A stretch of 46,232 bases of DNA from assembly GCA_025964715.1 (NCBI GenBank), contig JAOPYH010000211.1:1-46232 (forward strand), given 5' to 3'. The notes beneath the pieces were generated by a model that was not told where the DNA came from, ran no database searches, and worked only from the letters and a program-made list of their open reading frames with translations. How positions within the stretch are numbered: the first letter of the stretch is position 1; every line of letters starts with the position of its first letter. This stretch comes from Streptosporangiaceae bacterium (GTDB taxonomy: Bacteria; Actinomycetota; Actinomycetes; Streptosporangiales; Streptosporangiaceae). A program made the translations under genes and the position numbers. Of the stretch, positions 12,910-21,772 are shown in pieces.

Positions 12910-14991
12910 CTACACGTACGGGGCCTCGAAGATGACCGACAGGTAGGTGCCCCAGGTCGCCGACGCGGACGTAGCGGCCTGGGCCAGCAGATTGATCGCC
13001 GCGCCCGAGTTCTGATAGACGTAGGCGCCGACGTAGTCACCCCGGTTGAGCCGCAGGAGCGCCGTCGCCTGCATCCGATGGTTGATCGCAACAGATGACG
13101 AGATGTGGCCGTTGGACCCCGCGACGTACGACGTCGAGGCGTTCACGCTGATCAGCAGCTGGCGATCGGTGTTGACCGCGCCGGTGTCGAACGACGCCTG
13201 CGCCTCCACTCGATACAACCCGGCGTGGTTGATCAACACGATGTAGGGGAACGAGGTGTTCCACATCCCGTCGCCGTTCACCTGAGCGGAACTGAAGAAG
13301 ATGGGGACCGTCGAGGCGTTCGGCACGGACATCGGCGCGGTCAGATACACCTTGCAGAACGGCTGCGAATCCCGCGCTAACGACGTCGGTATCCCCAACG
13401 CCACCTGGTAGAGACCCTCGATCGCGGTCGAGACCGAGTTCAGGTCAGCCGCGCTGGGGATCGTCCCGTCGGTGAACGTGGCTGGCGCCGACAAGGCGCC
13501 GATGACGCCACCGCTGACCCCGCCGTTGAAGTTGTCAAATACGGCGACCCCGCCGCCGTTGCTCGGGTCGAACGCCACCAGGTTCGCGCGAACGGTGGTG
13601 CTGCCGCCGACCAGCGCGGGGGTGGCGTAGGTGTCGACGACAGCCCACGTCCGCCCATCAGGCGCGGACTCCAGATACAGCGTCGAACCGGTCTCACGTA
13701 CTCGCACCCAGGCGTGGTTGAACGCGTTGTAGGTGAAGCTGTGCTGGAGCGGGAAGGTGGTGCCGTCCGCAGTGTAAGACCAGGTCAGGGTGTTGAGGTT
13801 GTTGGCGTCGGAGACGCGGACCGACAGCTTCGCACTGGGGGAGCCGGTAGGGTTGGGTAGCAGCTCCAACGCCGCGTAGGCGCTGCCGCCGCTCCCACCG
13901 CCACCGCTGGAGGTGGGCGTGGTCGGGCTCGCGTAGCCGGTGTGCCAGGCCTGCAACGAGCCCCTAGCGAGCTCCACCGAGAAGAACTGGGTGGTGTCGC
14001 CATTCTCCGTCGACGTGTTCGACTGGGCGTAGCAGCCCGCCTTGAAGTAGTAGGCCGAGCCGGAGGCGCTCAACCCGGACTTGACCGTGTTGCCGTCCAG
14101 AATCAGTGAAAGCTGGCCGTTGACCACCCGCAGCTCGGCGCTCACCCACTGGTTGAGCTCGTACGCCGACATCACCGTGTAGGTCGTCTCACTGCCGCCC
14201 GGTGGCGTGTGGCGGAACCGAAGCTGCAACCCTGTCGAGCCGGTCCCGCCGCCTTCGGTCTGCAACCGGCACGCGTCGGAGCTGGCGTCGTGGATCTGCC
14301 CCACACACACCCACGGCTTAGTCGCCGCCACATGCGTGACCCGAAACCGCCACTTCATGTAGTGAGTGCCCGTGGTCGGGTCCCACGCCGCATGCGTGAC
14401 GCCGTCGGTTTGCATCTCGCGCAGCTCCGAGCGCGGATAGCTGGAGCCGGACGTGGTGCCGTCGCCGACGCCGATGCGGAACTGAGTGTCCCCGGCGCCG
14501 GTCAGCATGAACTGCGGGTTCGAGGAATACCCGCCTTCAATGTCAGCCTGTGTGTGGTCGTTGGTGCCCGTGGCGCCTGTGTTGCCGATGCTTTCGTAGA
14601 AGTGGTTCTTCCCCGACGCGCTGCCGATCCAGAGCGCCTCACCCGGGTTCGCCGGCGTGGTCACAACCTTGGTCGGCGGAGTGACCTGGACCCCCGCGTG
14701 GGACTCCTTGAGCACGTACGCGGCCGCCGACCCGAACCCGCTGGCCTGGTTGACCGCCGCGACCAGGCCGGCCCCGTTCTGGCTCACTCCTGTCGGGTTG
14801 GCGACGTTGGGCCACTTCGCGGTGTTGATCACGCTGCCCGCGAAGTCGTCAGTCAGCGTGGAGATGGCGCCGGTACCACCGTCACCGCCGCCGCCGCCGC
14901 CGCTCGTGCCCGCCGAGGGGATAGCCAGCGTGTAGATATCCCACATCGCCGACTTGTTGGCCGTGATGGTGCCGGTATCCGGGGTGGTCAT
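12910..14991 (-). CDS. Tail protein with PL7 alginate-lyase-like domain
   Basis: A 693-aa protein; the ATG at 14991 has GGAGG upstream. After a Gly-rich linker (residues 30-40), residues about 45-345 carry all three signature motifs of polysaccharide lyase family 7: RSELR (187-191), QIH (232-234) and YFKAGCYAQ (315-323). This family cleaves alginate or related uronic-acid polymers by beta-elimination, with Gln, His, Arg and Tyr in the active site; all four are present. A second beta domain follows (about 375-480), then a C-terminal jelly-roll-like module (about 480-693) homologous to the two downstream genes. It is probably a tail-borne depolymerase for a host surface or biofilm polymer. Confidence 0.87.
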   Translation of the reverse strand: MTTPDTGTITANKSAMWDIYTLAIPSAGTSGGGGGGDGGTGAISTLTDDFAGSVINTAKWPNVANPTGVSQNGAGLVAAVNQASGFGSAAAYVLKESHAGVQVTPPTKVVTTPANPGEALWIGSASGKNHFYESIGNTGATGTNDHTQADIEGGYSSNPQFMLTGAGDTQFRIGVGDGTTSGSSYPRSELREMQTDGVTHAAWDPTTGTHYMKWRFRVTHVAATKPWVCVGQIHDASSDACRLQTEGGGTGSTGLQLRFRHTPPGGSETTYTVMSAYELNQWVSAELRVVNGQLSLILDGNTVKSGLSASGSAYYFKAGCYAQSNTSTENGDTTQFFSVELARGSLQAWHTGYASPTTPTSSGGGGSGGSAYAALELLPNPTGSPSAKLSVRVSDANNLNTLTWSYTADGTTFPLQHSFTYNAFNHAWVRVRETGSTLYLESAPDGRTWAVVDTYATPALVGGSTTVRANLVAFDPSNGGGVAVFDNFNGGVSGGVIGALSAPATFTDGTIPSAADLNSVSTAIEGLYQVALGIPTSLARDSQPFCKVYLTAPMSVPNASTVPIFFSSAQVNGDGMWNTSFPYIVLINHAGLYRVEAQASFDTGAVNTDRQLLISVNASTSYVAGSNGHISSSVAINHRMQATALLRLNRGDYVGAYVYQNSGAAINLLAQAATSASATWGTYLSVIFEAPYV

Positions 14992-15001
14992 AGGTTCCTC
15001 C

Positions 15002-16978
15002 CTAGATCACGCAACCGCCAGCGCCGGTCAGCGGGCCAACGGTCACCGGATGCCCGTCTTGCGGGTTGAAAATCACAGGGTGATTCCCCGTGTAAGAATT
15101 CATACAGGCATCCGAATCAGACCTGGCGAAGTTTTGCCCATCGACCCACAAGTCGAAATGCCGAATGTTGTTGTATTTCGACGCGCCGGTGTCTTCCACA
15201 ATGAAGTACCGCTTCAGAACGGCCACATAGAACTTTGTGCCGGCCGGGGTTTCCGCGGTATCCGGGCTACCCGGGACAGCGGCCGTAATCGGGTCGCTGA
15301 ACGTACCGGTGCCCCCCGCCACGCTGTGAATAACCGGCATTGAGATGATCGCCGAGCCGGGAGGGGTGTTGTCCTGATAGGAGTATCCGGTGAGGTAGAC
15401 GGTCTCCGTCGTCTCGGTGCCGCCACCGCCGCCGCCGCCGCCGCCGCCACCGCCGCCGGGGGTGCCGCCGGGGGTGCCGCCGGGGGCGGAGTAGCCCCAG
15501 CCGCTGGGGGAAGGGCCACTGCCGTTGGTGGTGGTAACGCCGACACCGGAGCTGTAGGTGCCGACCACGGTGTTGTCTGAGTAGTACGCCGTCCCACTGG
15601 AAACAGACGTCGAGGCCACCACGTTGGTCGCGCTACCGGCGAAGGTGTTCCTCGTGATTTGAGCACCGTTGATGCCGTCGAACTTGAGGCACTGGCTCCC
15701 GAACGCGGACTCGAAGTAGTTCGAGTCGATCAGCCAGTTCTGGCTTTGGCCCGAGCCGCCTCCGCCGCCGCTGGTCGAGGCCGCCCCTTCAGCCACGACA
15801 CCTTGATGAAGGTGCGTAGCATCATTGATGTCGGTGGGGCCGACGATGCGGTTCCCCAGAATCAGAACGTTCGAGCTGGACCTCGTCGACGGCGTGTCCC
15901 ACGTCTGAATACCATCGGGGCGGGCGCCATTGAGGGCGCCCGACACTAGGCTGGGGCCAATGCGGTTGTAGAGGATATGGGTGTTGTCACCGAAGAAATT
16001 AACACCGTTAATGTCGCCGGTGCCGCCCTCGATCACTTGGGCGATGTCGCAGTTTTGAATGATGACGCCGGTACCCATTGAATAGATACCGGCGCCACCG
16101 GCGCCTCGGACGTAGAAGTTCTGGACGGTCACATAATCGGCGGCGATGTTGATCTGGCCGTTGATCGTGTGACCCTGACCGTCGTAGACCCGCTGCTGGC
16201 TTGAGGTGCCGCTGGTGGTGATGTTCAGGACTGCGCTGGAGTCGGCGGTGGTGAGGATCGCCCCCGCCGGTGTGCCGATGCCGCCCACACCGAGCGACTG
16301 AGAGCCGGACGGCGGGGGAGTGGTGCCGCCACCGGCGGACGACGGAACCCACAGCTGATCGCACACGACCAGGCCGATGTCGTACCCGCCACTGCTCGAG
16401 GTGCCGGCGGCGGTGGCGCCCGACACCCGCGACGTCCAGTCCGACGGCACCGCACCCATCGACAGATTGGGCGTGCCGGCCGCTTCCTCGCCGGCGATGT
16501 AGGCGCGGATCAACAGGTCATTGGCGAGGAACTTGGCGGGGTTGGACGGCGAGTCGGACGGGAAGCTGCCCGAACTCGCGGTGGTGCCGTGCGTCAACCC
16601 GACTCGCTGCGCCGGCCACGCCGACACCAGAGAGGACACGTCCGCGCCGATGACCCGCAGGATCGACCCCGCGTGCCCCTGTGCGGCCGCAGAGCCGGAC
16701 CGGGTGAACGTGTAGGTGGTGGGGGTCGCGCCGTCCGCGCCGATGTCGGTGGCATCGGCGATCCGGTAGAACGCCCCCGAGCCGACGTCAGAGCTCGCCG
16801 AGGCGGGCTGAGCGACCAGCTTCCACCCGGTCGGAAGGGTGTAGAGCGCCGGGAGGCTGTTGCACGGGAACGCCAGCAGCAGATCCCCGGGCTGGGTGCC
16901 GGCGGGGCAGGTGAGAGTGATCGACGTGGCGGCCGTGTTCGGGAAACTCTGTGTCGCCGACGCGACAGATGCAGGCAC
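15002..16978 (-). CDS. Beta-helix tail protein with C-terminal 3D-like domain
   Basis: A 658-aa protein starting at GTG 16978. Residues 1-210 form a beta-sandwich region similar to the 240-aa protein at 38119-38841. Residues about 225-470 have the repeating strands of a right-handed beta helix (ADYVTVQNFYVRG, GTGVIIQNCDIAQ, NVLILGNRIVG, NWLIDSNYFES). A Gly/Pro linker with an 11-Gly run leads to residues about 525-658, which resemble the 3D (Asp-Asp-Asp) double-psi barrel: TGYSYQDNTPPGS, DPITAAVPG, PAGTKFY, YFIVEDTGAS, HFDLWVDG. The same last domain ends the transglycosylase at 43247-44383. Host-polysaccharide binding plus wall cleavage is likely. Confidence 0.82.
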   Translation of the reverse strand: MPASVASATQSFPNTAATSITLTCPAGTQPGDLLLAFPCNSLPALYTLPTGWKLVAQPASASSDVGSGAFYRIADATDIGADGATPTTYTFTRSGSAAAQGHAGSILRVIGADVSSLVSAWPAQRVGLTHGTTASSGSFPSDSPSNPAKFLANDLLIRAYIAGEEAAGTPNLSMGAVPSDWTSRVSGATAAGTSSSGGYDIGLVVCDQLWVPSSAGGGTTPPPSGSQSLGVGGIGTPAGAILTTADSSAVLNITTSGTSSQQRVYDGQGHTINGQINIAADYVTVQNFYVRGAGGAGIYSMGTGVIIQNCDIAQVIEGGTGDINGVNFFGDNTHILYNRIGPSLVSGALNGARPDGIQTWDTPSTRSSSNVLILGNRIVGPTDINDATHLHQGVVAEGAASTSGGGGGSGQSQNWLIDSNYFESAFGSQCLKFDGINGAQITRNTFAGSATNVVASTSVSSGTAYYSDNTVVGTYSSGVGVTTTNGSGPSPSGWGYSAPGGTPGGTPGGGGGGGGGGGGGTETTETVYLTGYSYQDNTPPGSAIISMPVIHSVAGGTGTFSDPITAAVPGSPDTAETPAGTKFYVAVLKRYFIVEDTGASKYNNIRHFDLWVDGQNFARSDSDACMNSYTGNHPVIFNPQDGHPVTVGPLTGAGGCVI

Positions 16979-17023
16979 AGCTCACCCCCCCTTTCGGTGG
17001 GGCGAATGGCCCCTCTTTCGTGA

Positions 17024-20008
17024 TCAGTAGACGGGCACGGTGGAGGTGCCCAGTACCCCTCGTGTCGAGCTGCCGCACACCCACGAGGTGGTCACGAACA
17101 CCGGGGACAGCTGCAACGTGGTGGACCAAGACGACGTTTCGCCGTCAACCTGGTGGTTGATCTGCTCCACGTAGTAGTCGCTGGTCAAGACCAGCCCGCT
17201 CGACGAGCGACGCGTAACCGTCACCCGCTGCGAGACCTCCAACGACAAGATCGCCGGCCACAGGCTCGGGTTCACCGTCGGGTTCAGCTTCAGCGTCGAA
17301 ACCCGGGTCTTAGGTGTCCCGTACCGGCCCAGGTAGAAGATCCCCGCCTGAGTCAGGTCGAAATCTGTCAGGGTTTTGATCTCTTGGCTGACGATCCGCT
17401 GCCCATACTTCGCCTGGGTGGCCGCGTTGATCATCGGGGCGAAGTTCGAGTTACCCTGCCGGCTCAGGTTCGCCTGAGAGAACGTGTACGTCGGATCATG
17501 GTCCGCCGCGTAGTCCTCGTATGGGTATTCCGTCGGGTTCGCCCCGGCCGGGTTCTCCCCGAACACCCACTTCGCCGTGTCGTTATTGGTGTAGTACCGC
17601 GACAACCGGTCCTCGAACACCACCCAGCCAGCCGCGCTCGCATAGGTCAGACCACGTTCCGACTCCTCGATCTCCTGGAGCACGTCCAACACGACCCGCG
17701 TGCTGTAGTCATGATCCGCGGTCATCGCCATGTAGCCATCGGCCACGGTGGCGCCGCCGCCCTTCCAGTACTGCTCGAGCAGGCGCTTTACCCGCGCACC
17801 GGAGTACTCGCCGACATACCCCGCGCCTCGCTGGTAGTGCGCGACCTGCCTATCCGACCCGATGTAGGTCGGATAGAACGCCGCCTTCGCCACCGACGCC
17901 GCCGAGACTTGATCACCCCACCGTGACGACACGGCGTTGGTGATCGCATTGAACCCGAGGTGCCGGATCGAGGAGGCGCCCACCGTGGCCGGCACCTCGA
18001 ACGAATACACCCGGTCGTCCACGACCAGCCGCATGACGTACTGGTTGGAGTAGTTGCCGCCGCCGGGGAACAGCCCAATCGAGTAGTAGTGCCATTGCCC
18101 GTCAGGGAGGTTCGCGGAGCCGTCCAGCGCGAACGTCTTGGTGGCCGGCGCACCATAGATGTTGCCGTTCGCGGTGCCTGGTCTCCCGTCAGAGGACCCG
18201 ATGTAGAGGCCACCGAACACCAAGCTCACGCCGAACGCGGTGTCCCTGGTGTGATCCGACGTCGATGCGGAGAAGTCGACGAACTCGCCGGAGCTGTTCG
18301 CCTGGAACATCCCCAGGGTGGCGTTGCCGGCCACCCACCGCGCCCAAAACTCGAACGTCGCCGAGCCGGTGTTGACACTGAACGAGTTGGTGTGCGGGAT
18401 GTCGATGGAAGTGACCTGCTTGGCGTACGCGGTCTGCGCCGGATCCTGGATCTGTTGCGACAACGACACGGCGGCCGAGCCGTCCAGGAACGTGTCCCCC
18501 GCGAAGTTGATCTGCCCGCCCTGCGGTGCCGGGTTTTGGCTGCCGAGCAGCTTCATCCCGTCAGGCGAGGTGAACAGGTTCGGCCCGGACTGCTCGTCGT
18601 AGGCCGCGTACGCGGACGGACCGTCCAGCATGACGGCCTGGTGGTAACTCTGGTCGATCACCGTGCGGGACAGGATCGCCAGCGCATCCACCGCGACCAG
18701 CGGCCGGTTCGCCCGCAAACCCGACATGTCGTACTTGGTCGGCCACCGCTCCACGTACCCGGTGTAGATCGGGTAAAGCGTCGGCCCGGACGCGGTGAAG
18801 GGGTTCACTACCCCGCCGAACTCCAGCTGCGCCCCATCGACGTAGAACGTGGGCGTGGCCGACCCCGACCCGAAGATGTTGATGTACTCGAGAGTGTCGA
18901 CCGTGGTCCACGAGACCTGGATGCGCGTCCACGTGTTCTGCGCGGTCGCCGTCGCGCTATAGGTGACGTAGCCGGTGGCGTCATAGACCGCGATCTGCAC
19001 CGAACAGCCACCGGTGGGATACACATAGCAGCTCGCCGTGTAGGTCACCCGAGGCGCGGTCGTGACTGCGGACTGGATGTAGACGCCCTTGTTGAACCCG
19101 CTCGCGCTGCCAGTGCCACCACCCGCACCCTCGGGCGCCGCCTGCTGGATGATCTTGGCCGAGTGGGTGCCGTTCCACGCCTGCTCCGTCGACCACGCGA
19201 CGACGGCAGTGCCATCCCACCCGCCGTCGATCAACCCGGTGCCGTGCTCGAACTCCGGGTCGATCGGGTCTGGAAGTCCCATCCCCTGGGTCACGGTCGT
19301 GGCGAAGATGTTCCCCGACCCCGGCTGGTTCGGCCACATGCCCCAGATCCGCATAGCCCGATACGGGGTGACCTGGTTGCCGTTCTGATTGAACGGCGAA
19401 CTCGGATTGTCTGGGTTGAGCACCTCGCCCGGGTCGGGGATCTCAAGAGTGGCCTCGCCGGCCTGAACCTGGTCGAGCTCGTATTGGCGGCCGCGCCGCA
19501 CCGACCAGCGCCGCACCGACAGCCGCCGATACGCCGAGTTGATCGACTGGCGGCCGAAGCCGGGGATGTACGGCGGCCCGTACTGAAAGTCCACCTCCAT
19601 GCCCAGGAGCGGCCAGTTCGAGCTCGGCGTGATGACGTGCAGGACTCTCTCGCCGAGCGTGTCCACAGCCTGGGCGCTGTCGAACACCACTCGCACCGCT
19701 AGGGAGATGGTGCGGGCGATGGTGTCTGATGCCACTGCCGAGTCGGACACGGCCCGCGTCAGCGCGAGCGCGCCCCGCGAGACCGTGTCGGACGCCAGCG
19801 CGGAGTCAGAGAGCGAGCGGGGGGTGGACTTGGTGACCGTGTCCGACGCCAGCGCCGAATCTGACACGGCGCGCGTCGCCAGCGTGAGGGTGCGCGTGAC
19901 GCTGTCCGATGCCAGCGCCGAATCGGTCACGCTTCGCCCGACCGCAAGGCGGGTGAGGCCGGTGATGAACTTGGGGCGGGTGGGGAAGCTGCGCCCGAAC
20001 CTAGCCAC
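17024..20008 (-). CDS. Large minor tail protein with carbohydrate-binding modules
   Basis: A 994-aa protein starting at GTG 20008. Residues 28-118 hold five copies of an SDSALASDTV-type repeat spaced 18-21 residues apart. Residues about 125-250 resemble a baseplate-hub or tail-tip scaffold (RRGRQYELDQVQAGEATLEIPDP). Residues about 255-405 look like a CBM4/9-type carbohydrate-binding domain, and about 495-695 like a LamG/concanavalin domain (SATFEFWARWV, DGQWHYYSIGLFPGG). The C-terminal 200 residues (LTYASAAGWVVFEDR, LSLEVSQRVTVTRR) resemble phage tail-tip proteins. The position right after the tape-measure block fits a minor tail protein. Confidence 0.82.
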   Translation of the reverse strand: MARFGRSFPTRPKFITGLTRLAVGRSVTDSALASDSVTRTLTLATRAVSDSALASDTVTKSTPRSLSDSALASDTVSRGALALTRAVSDSAVASDTIARTISLAVRVVFDSAQAVDTLGERVLHVITPSSNWPLLGMEVDFQYGPPYIPGFGRQSINSAYRRLSVRRWSVRRGRQYELDQVQAGEATLEIPDPGEVLNPDNPSSPFNQNGNQVTPYRAMRIWGMWPNQPGSGNIFATTVTQGMGLPDPIDPEFEHGTGLIDGGWDGTAVVAWSTEQAWNGTHSAKIIQQAAPEGAGGGTGSASGFNKGVYIQSAVTTAPRVTYTASCYVYPTGGCSVQIAVYDATGYVTYSATATAQNTWTRIQVSWTTVDTLEYINIFGSGSATPTFYVDGAQLEFGGVVNPFTASGPTLYPIYTGYVERWPTKYDMSGLRANRPLVAVDALAILSRTVIDQSYHQAVMLDGPSAYAAYDEQSGPNLFTSPDGMKLLGSQNPAPQGGQINFAGDTFLDGSAAVSLSQQIQDPAQTAYAKQVTSIDIPHTNSFSVNTGSATFEFWARWVAGNATLGMFQANSSGEFVDFSASTSDHTRDTAFGVSLVFGGLYIGSSDGRPGTANGNIYGAPATKTFALDGSANLPDGQWHYYSIGLFPGGGNYSNQYVMRLVVDDRVYSFEVPATVGASSIRHLGFNAITNAVSSRWGDQVSAASVAKAAFYPTYIGSDRQVAHYQRGAGYVGEYSGARVKRLLEQYWKGGGATVADGYMAMTADHDYSTRVVLDVLQEIEESERGLTYASAAGWVVFEDRLSRYYTNNDTAKWVFGENPAGANPTEYPYEDYAADHDPTYTFSQANLSRQGNSNFAPMINAATQAKYGQRIVSQEIKTLTDFDLTQAGIFYLGRYGTPKTRVSTLKLNPTVNPSLWPAILSLEVSQRVTVTRRSSSGLVLTSDYYVEQINHQVDGETSSWSTTLQLSPVFVTTSWVCGSSTRGVLGTSTVPVY
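19655..19927 (-). repeat. Five-copy SDSALASDTV coding repeat
   Basis: Five degenerate repeats encode TDSALASDSV, SDSALASDTV, SDSALASDTV, SDSAVASDTI and FDSAQAVDTL at residues 28-118 of the tail protein. Spacing is 63, 54, 63 and 63 nt. The DNA copies retain a near-identical GTGTC(C/G)GA(C/T)GCCAGCG core on the plus strand, so the expansion is fairly recent or under DNA-level homogenisation. Confidence 0.75.
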
Positions 20009-20035
20009 CAGCCACCCCCGTCATCGGAAGATCAA

Positions 20036-20686
20036 CTATGTGTTGACGGTCTGAGTGATCGTGACCGCGTCACCCGCCGCCGACAGCGTCGCCGGAGACG
20101 GCAGCGAGGACTCGTGCAACATCACGCCCGTCGCCGAAGTGGCCGAGTCAAACGTGGCCATCTTGTTGAACGACCCCGGCAGCGGCCCCGACGCCACGTC
20201 AGTGCTGTTCGCCGTGAACGTCGCGGTCAGCGTGTAGGACGACGCACCGAGCGTGTGCGCGTAGGTGCACACCTGGCGATTCAGCCCGCCGCTCGCCACG
20301 TTCCACTCAGAGGCGAGCGCGGTATCCGTCGCCGCCGGTGCGGTGTTGTTCGTGGTGATCGCCATGTAATTGACCGGCGCGGCCGCCCCCAAGATCAGGA
20401 ACGAGGTGTTCGCCGCCGGAGTGGTGCCCGCTGTGCCGGTTGGGTTGGCTGGGTTGTACCAGCGGTCGATCGTGAGCGCGGTCGCCGTGTTCGACACGAT
20501 CACGCCGTACACCGCTCCGGCCACGACGAGCTTCCCGGCCCACTGGTTGGTCGTCCAGGCCGGCGAAGTGGTCGGGGTGACGGTGGTGGTGGCGTAGGTG
20601 ATCGCGCCGGAGGTGTTGACGTACCCGGACTGCGTCCCGCCGGCCAGGCACAAGGCCTGCTTGTCCTGGCCAGAGTTGACCTTCAT
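20036..20686 (-). CDS. Hypothetical beta-rich tail protein
   Basis: A 216-aa protein; ATG 20686 has AAGGAG 6 nt upstream, so the longer open frame to 21319 is not used. The composition is Thr/Ala/Ser-rich with beta-strand pattern (AITYATTTVTPTTSPAW, WAGKLVVAGAVYGVIVSNTATALTIDRWY, SYTLTATFTANSTD). The middle recalls Ig-like phage structural domains. I do not recognise a named family. Its position between the carbohydrate-binding tail protein and a small structural gene supports a virion role. Confidence 0.78.
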   Translation of the reverse strand: MKVNSGQDKQALCLAGGTQSGYVNTSGAITYATTTVTPTTSPAWTTNQWAGKLVVAGAVYGVIVSNTATALTIDRWYNPANPTGTAGTTPAANTSFLILGAAAPVNYMAITTNNTAPAATDTALASEWNVASGGLNRQVCTYAHTLGASSYTLTATFTANSTDVASGPLPGSFNKMATFDSATSATGVMLHESSLPSPATLSAAGDAVTITQTVNT

Positions 20687-20696
20687 GGGTTGCTCC

Positions 20697-20978
20697 TTAC
20701 TGAGCGGGCCGACCGGCGGGGCAGCCGTACCGGGCCGCCAGCGCGGCCTGCAGGTCTGGGTCGTCCGGGCACGACACCCACGACGGGGCGGGCACGTCCG
20801 AATGCGACGCCCATAGCCCGCTGTTACCGCCGCCGGTGGGGTCGACGTAGGCGATGTCCCGCACCGCCTGGTCGATCGAGTGCGAGTCCGGGACGACGAC
20901 CTCGGTGATGGTGGGGCCGCCGGGCATGAGGACACCGCGCTCGGTCGGAGCGGGGTTGCCGAGCTGAACGACAGGCAC
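20697..20978 (-). CDS. Small hypothetical protein of the tail region
   Basis: A 93-aa protein; GTG 20978 is chosen because AAGGAG lies 8 nt upstream. The sequence (VQLGNPAPTERGVLMPGGPTITEVVV, DIAYVDPTGGGNSGLWASHSD, LQAALAARYGC) has a short beta-rich start and a helical C-terminus. No family is recognised. The open frame continues upstream through the dispersed repeat (ESPDESPDESPGESP) to 21143, but that part lacks a credible start and is preceded by a hairpin, so it is left out. Confidence 0.65.
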   Translation of the reverse strand: MPVVQLGNPAPTERGVLMPGGPTITEVVVPDSHSIDQAVRDIAYVDPTGGGNSGLWASHSDVPAPSWVSCPDDPDLQAALAARYGCPAGRPAQ

Positions 20979-21005
20979 TGTGACTGCTCCTTGGGCATGC
21001 GAAAG

Positions 21006-21030
21006 CCCCGGCTCGCGCTGCGAACCGGGG
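21006..21030 (-). terminator. Hairpin before the 93-aa gene
   Basis: Arms CCCCGGCTCGC and GCGAACCGGGG pair with one wobble around a 3-nt loop. On the minus strand the stem is followed by GCTTTCG. It may end or attenuate transcription arriving from 21237. Confidence 0.55.
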
Positions 21031-21044
21031 GTGAATTGGAGAGG

Positions 21045-21200
21045 GGAGAGGGCGGCGAACCCTGGCGATTCGCCTGGCGATTCGTCAGGCGATTCGTCAG
21101 GCGATTCGCCACGGCCCGGCGGCGGCGAATCGCAACGGCGCACCGGGAAGGTGCGAATCGTTGGCGCGAATTCAGTGGCGATTCGCCGGTGGGGTTCGCG
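21045..21200. repeat. Dispersed GGCGAWTCGCC repeat, copy C
   Basis: Four 12-nt tandem units of GGCGATTCG plus TCA/CCA/CCT (21064-21111) are followed by the 31-nt segment (21116-21146) identical to copy B and a further GGCGATTCGCC at the right end. It fills the 20979-21236 gap and is the only intergenic copy. No gene is seen in this gap. Confidence 0.75.
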
Positions 21201-21236
21201 CCGCGAACCGTGCGAACGCCCAGGTCAGGGCCTGGA

Positions 21237-21710
21237 TTAGATCTCGATCTCGAAGTAGGCGAGGGCCTTGGGGGTGACGCCGGCGGGCGTGATGACCCGC
21301 AGTCCGAGCGCCGCGCCACCGGTCAACGAGCCGACGGTTTCGCGCCCGAGTGGGAACTGGATCAGCAGCAGCCCGGACTGGGGCACGAACCAAGGCTTGA
21401 TCACCGTCACCGCCGTGGGCTCGGCGGTGAGGTTCGTTAGCGCGTTCGTGCCGGTCTGTGGTGCCGCCGCGCTATCCGGGCCGCTGGACTTCGCCGGTGT
21501 CGTGCTGGTTCCGGCCGGGGTGCCGATCGTGGTGACCCGGTAGAGGTCGACCTCCGGGCTCGTCGAGGCGGCGCCGGTATCCATGCTTACGCACAGCTCG
21601 CTGATCACGAAGTCGACCGAAATCGGCGTGATCAGGATCAGCGTCTTGGTCGCTGACGCTGTCAGCGACACGGCGATGTTCGGGATGGTGTAGGTCGAGT
21701 GAAGGGCCAC
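21237..21710 (-). CDS. Hypothetical structural protein after the tape measure
   Basis: A 157-aa protein; GTG 21710 is preceded by GGAGG 5 nt upstream. It is beta-rich throughout (TYTIPNIAVSLTASATKTLILITPISVDFVIS-type strands in the first 45 residues, then DLYRVTTIGTPAGTSTTPAKSSG and SGLLLIQFPLG). The C-terminus ends ALAYFEIEI. It resembles the small beta-sandwich protein at 35428-35748 in general character, but I cannot claim homology. It follows the tape measure gene with a 60-nt spacer, consistent with a tail component. Confidence 0.75.
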   Translation of the reverse strand: MALHSTYTIPNIAVSLTASATKTLILITPISVDFVISELCVSMDTGAASTSPEVDLYRVTTIGTPAGTSTTPAKSSGPDSAAAPQTGTNALTNLTAEPTAVTVIKPWFVPQSGLLLIQFPLGRETVGSLTGGAALGLRVITPAGVTPKALAYFEIEI

Positions 21711-21772
21711 GCGGGCCTCCTTAGTCAAGGCGGGAAGGGGGGAGGCCCGCGCGGGCCGATATCAGAGAGGGA

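Noticed and set aside
17960..19702. 580-aa + strand open frame across the large minor tail gene
   Set aside because: Arg/His/Val/Gly-rich shadow of the 994-aa gene; no start site or recognisable domain.
20697..21143. Upstream extension of the 93-aa gene through repeat copy C
   Set aside because: The GTG at 20978 has a good ribosome site, and the extension consists of repeat-coded ESPDESP plus a hairpin; a longer protein is unlikely.
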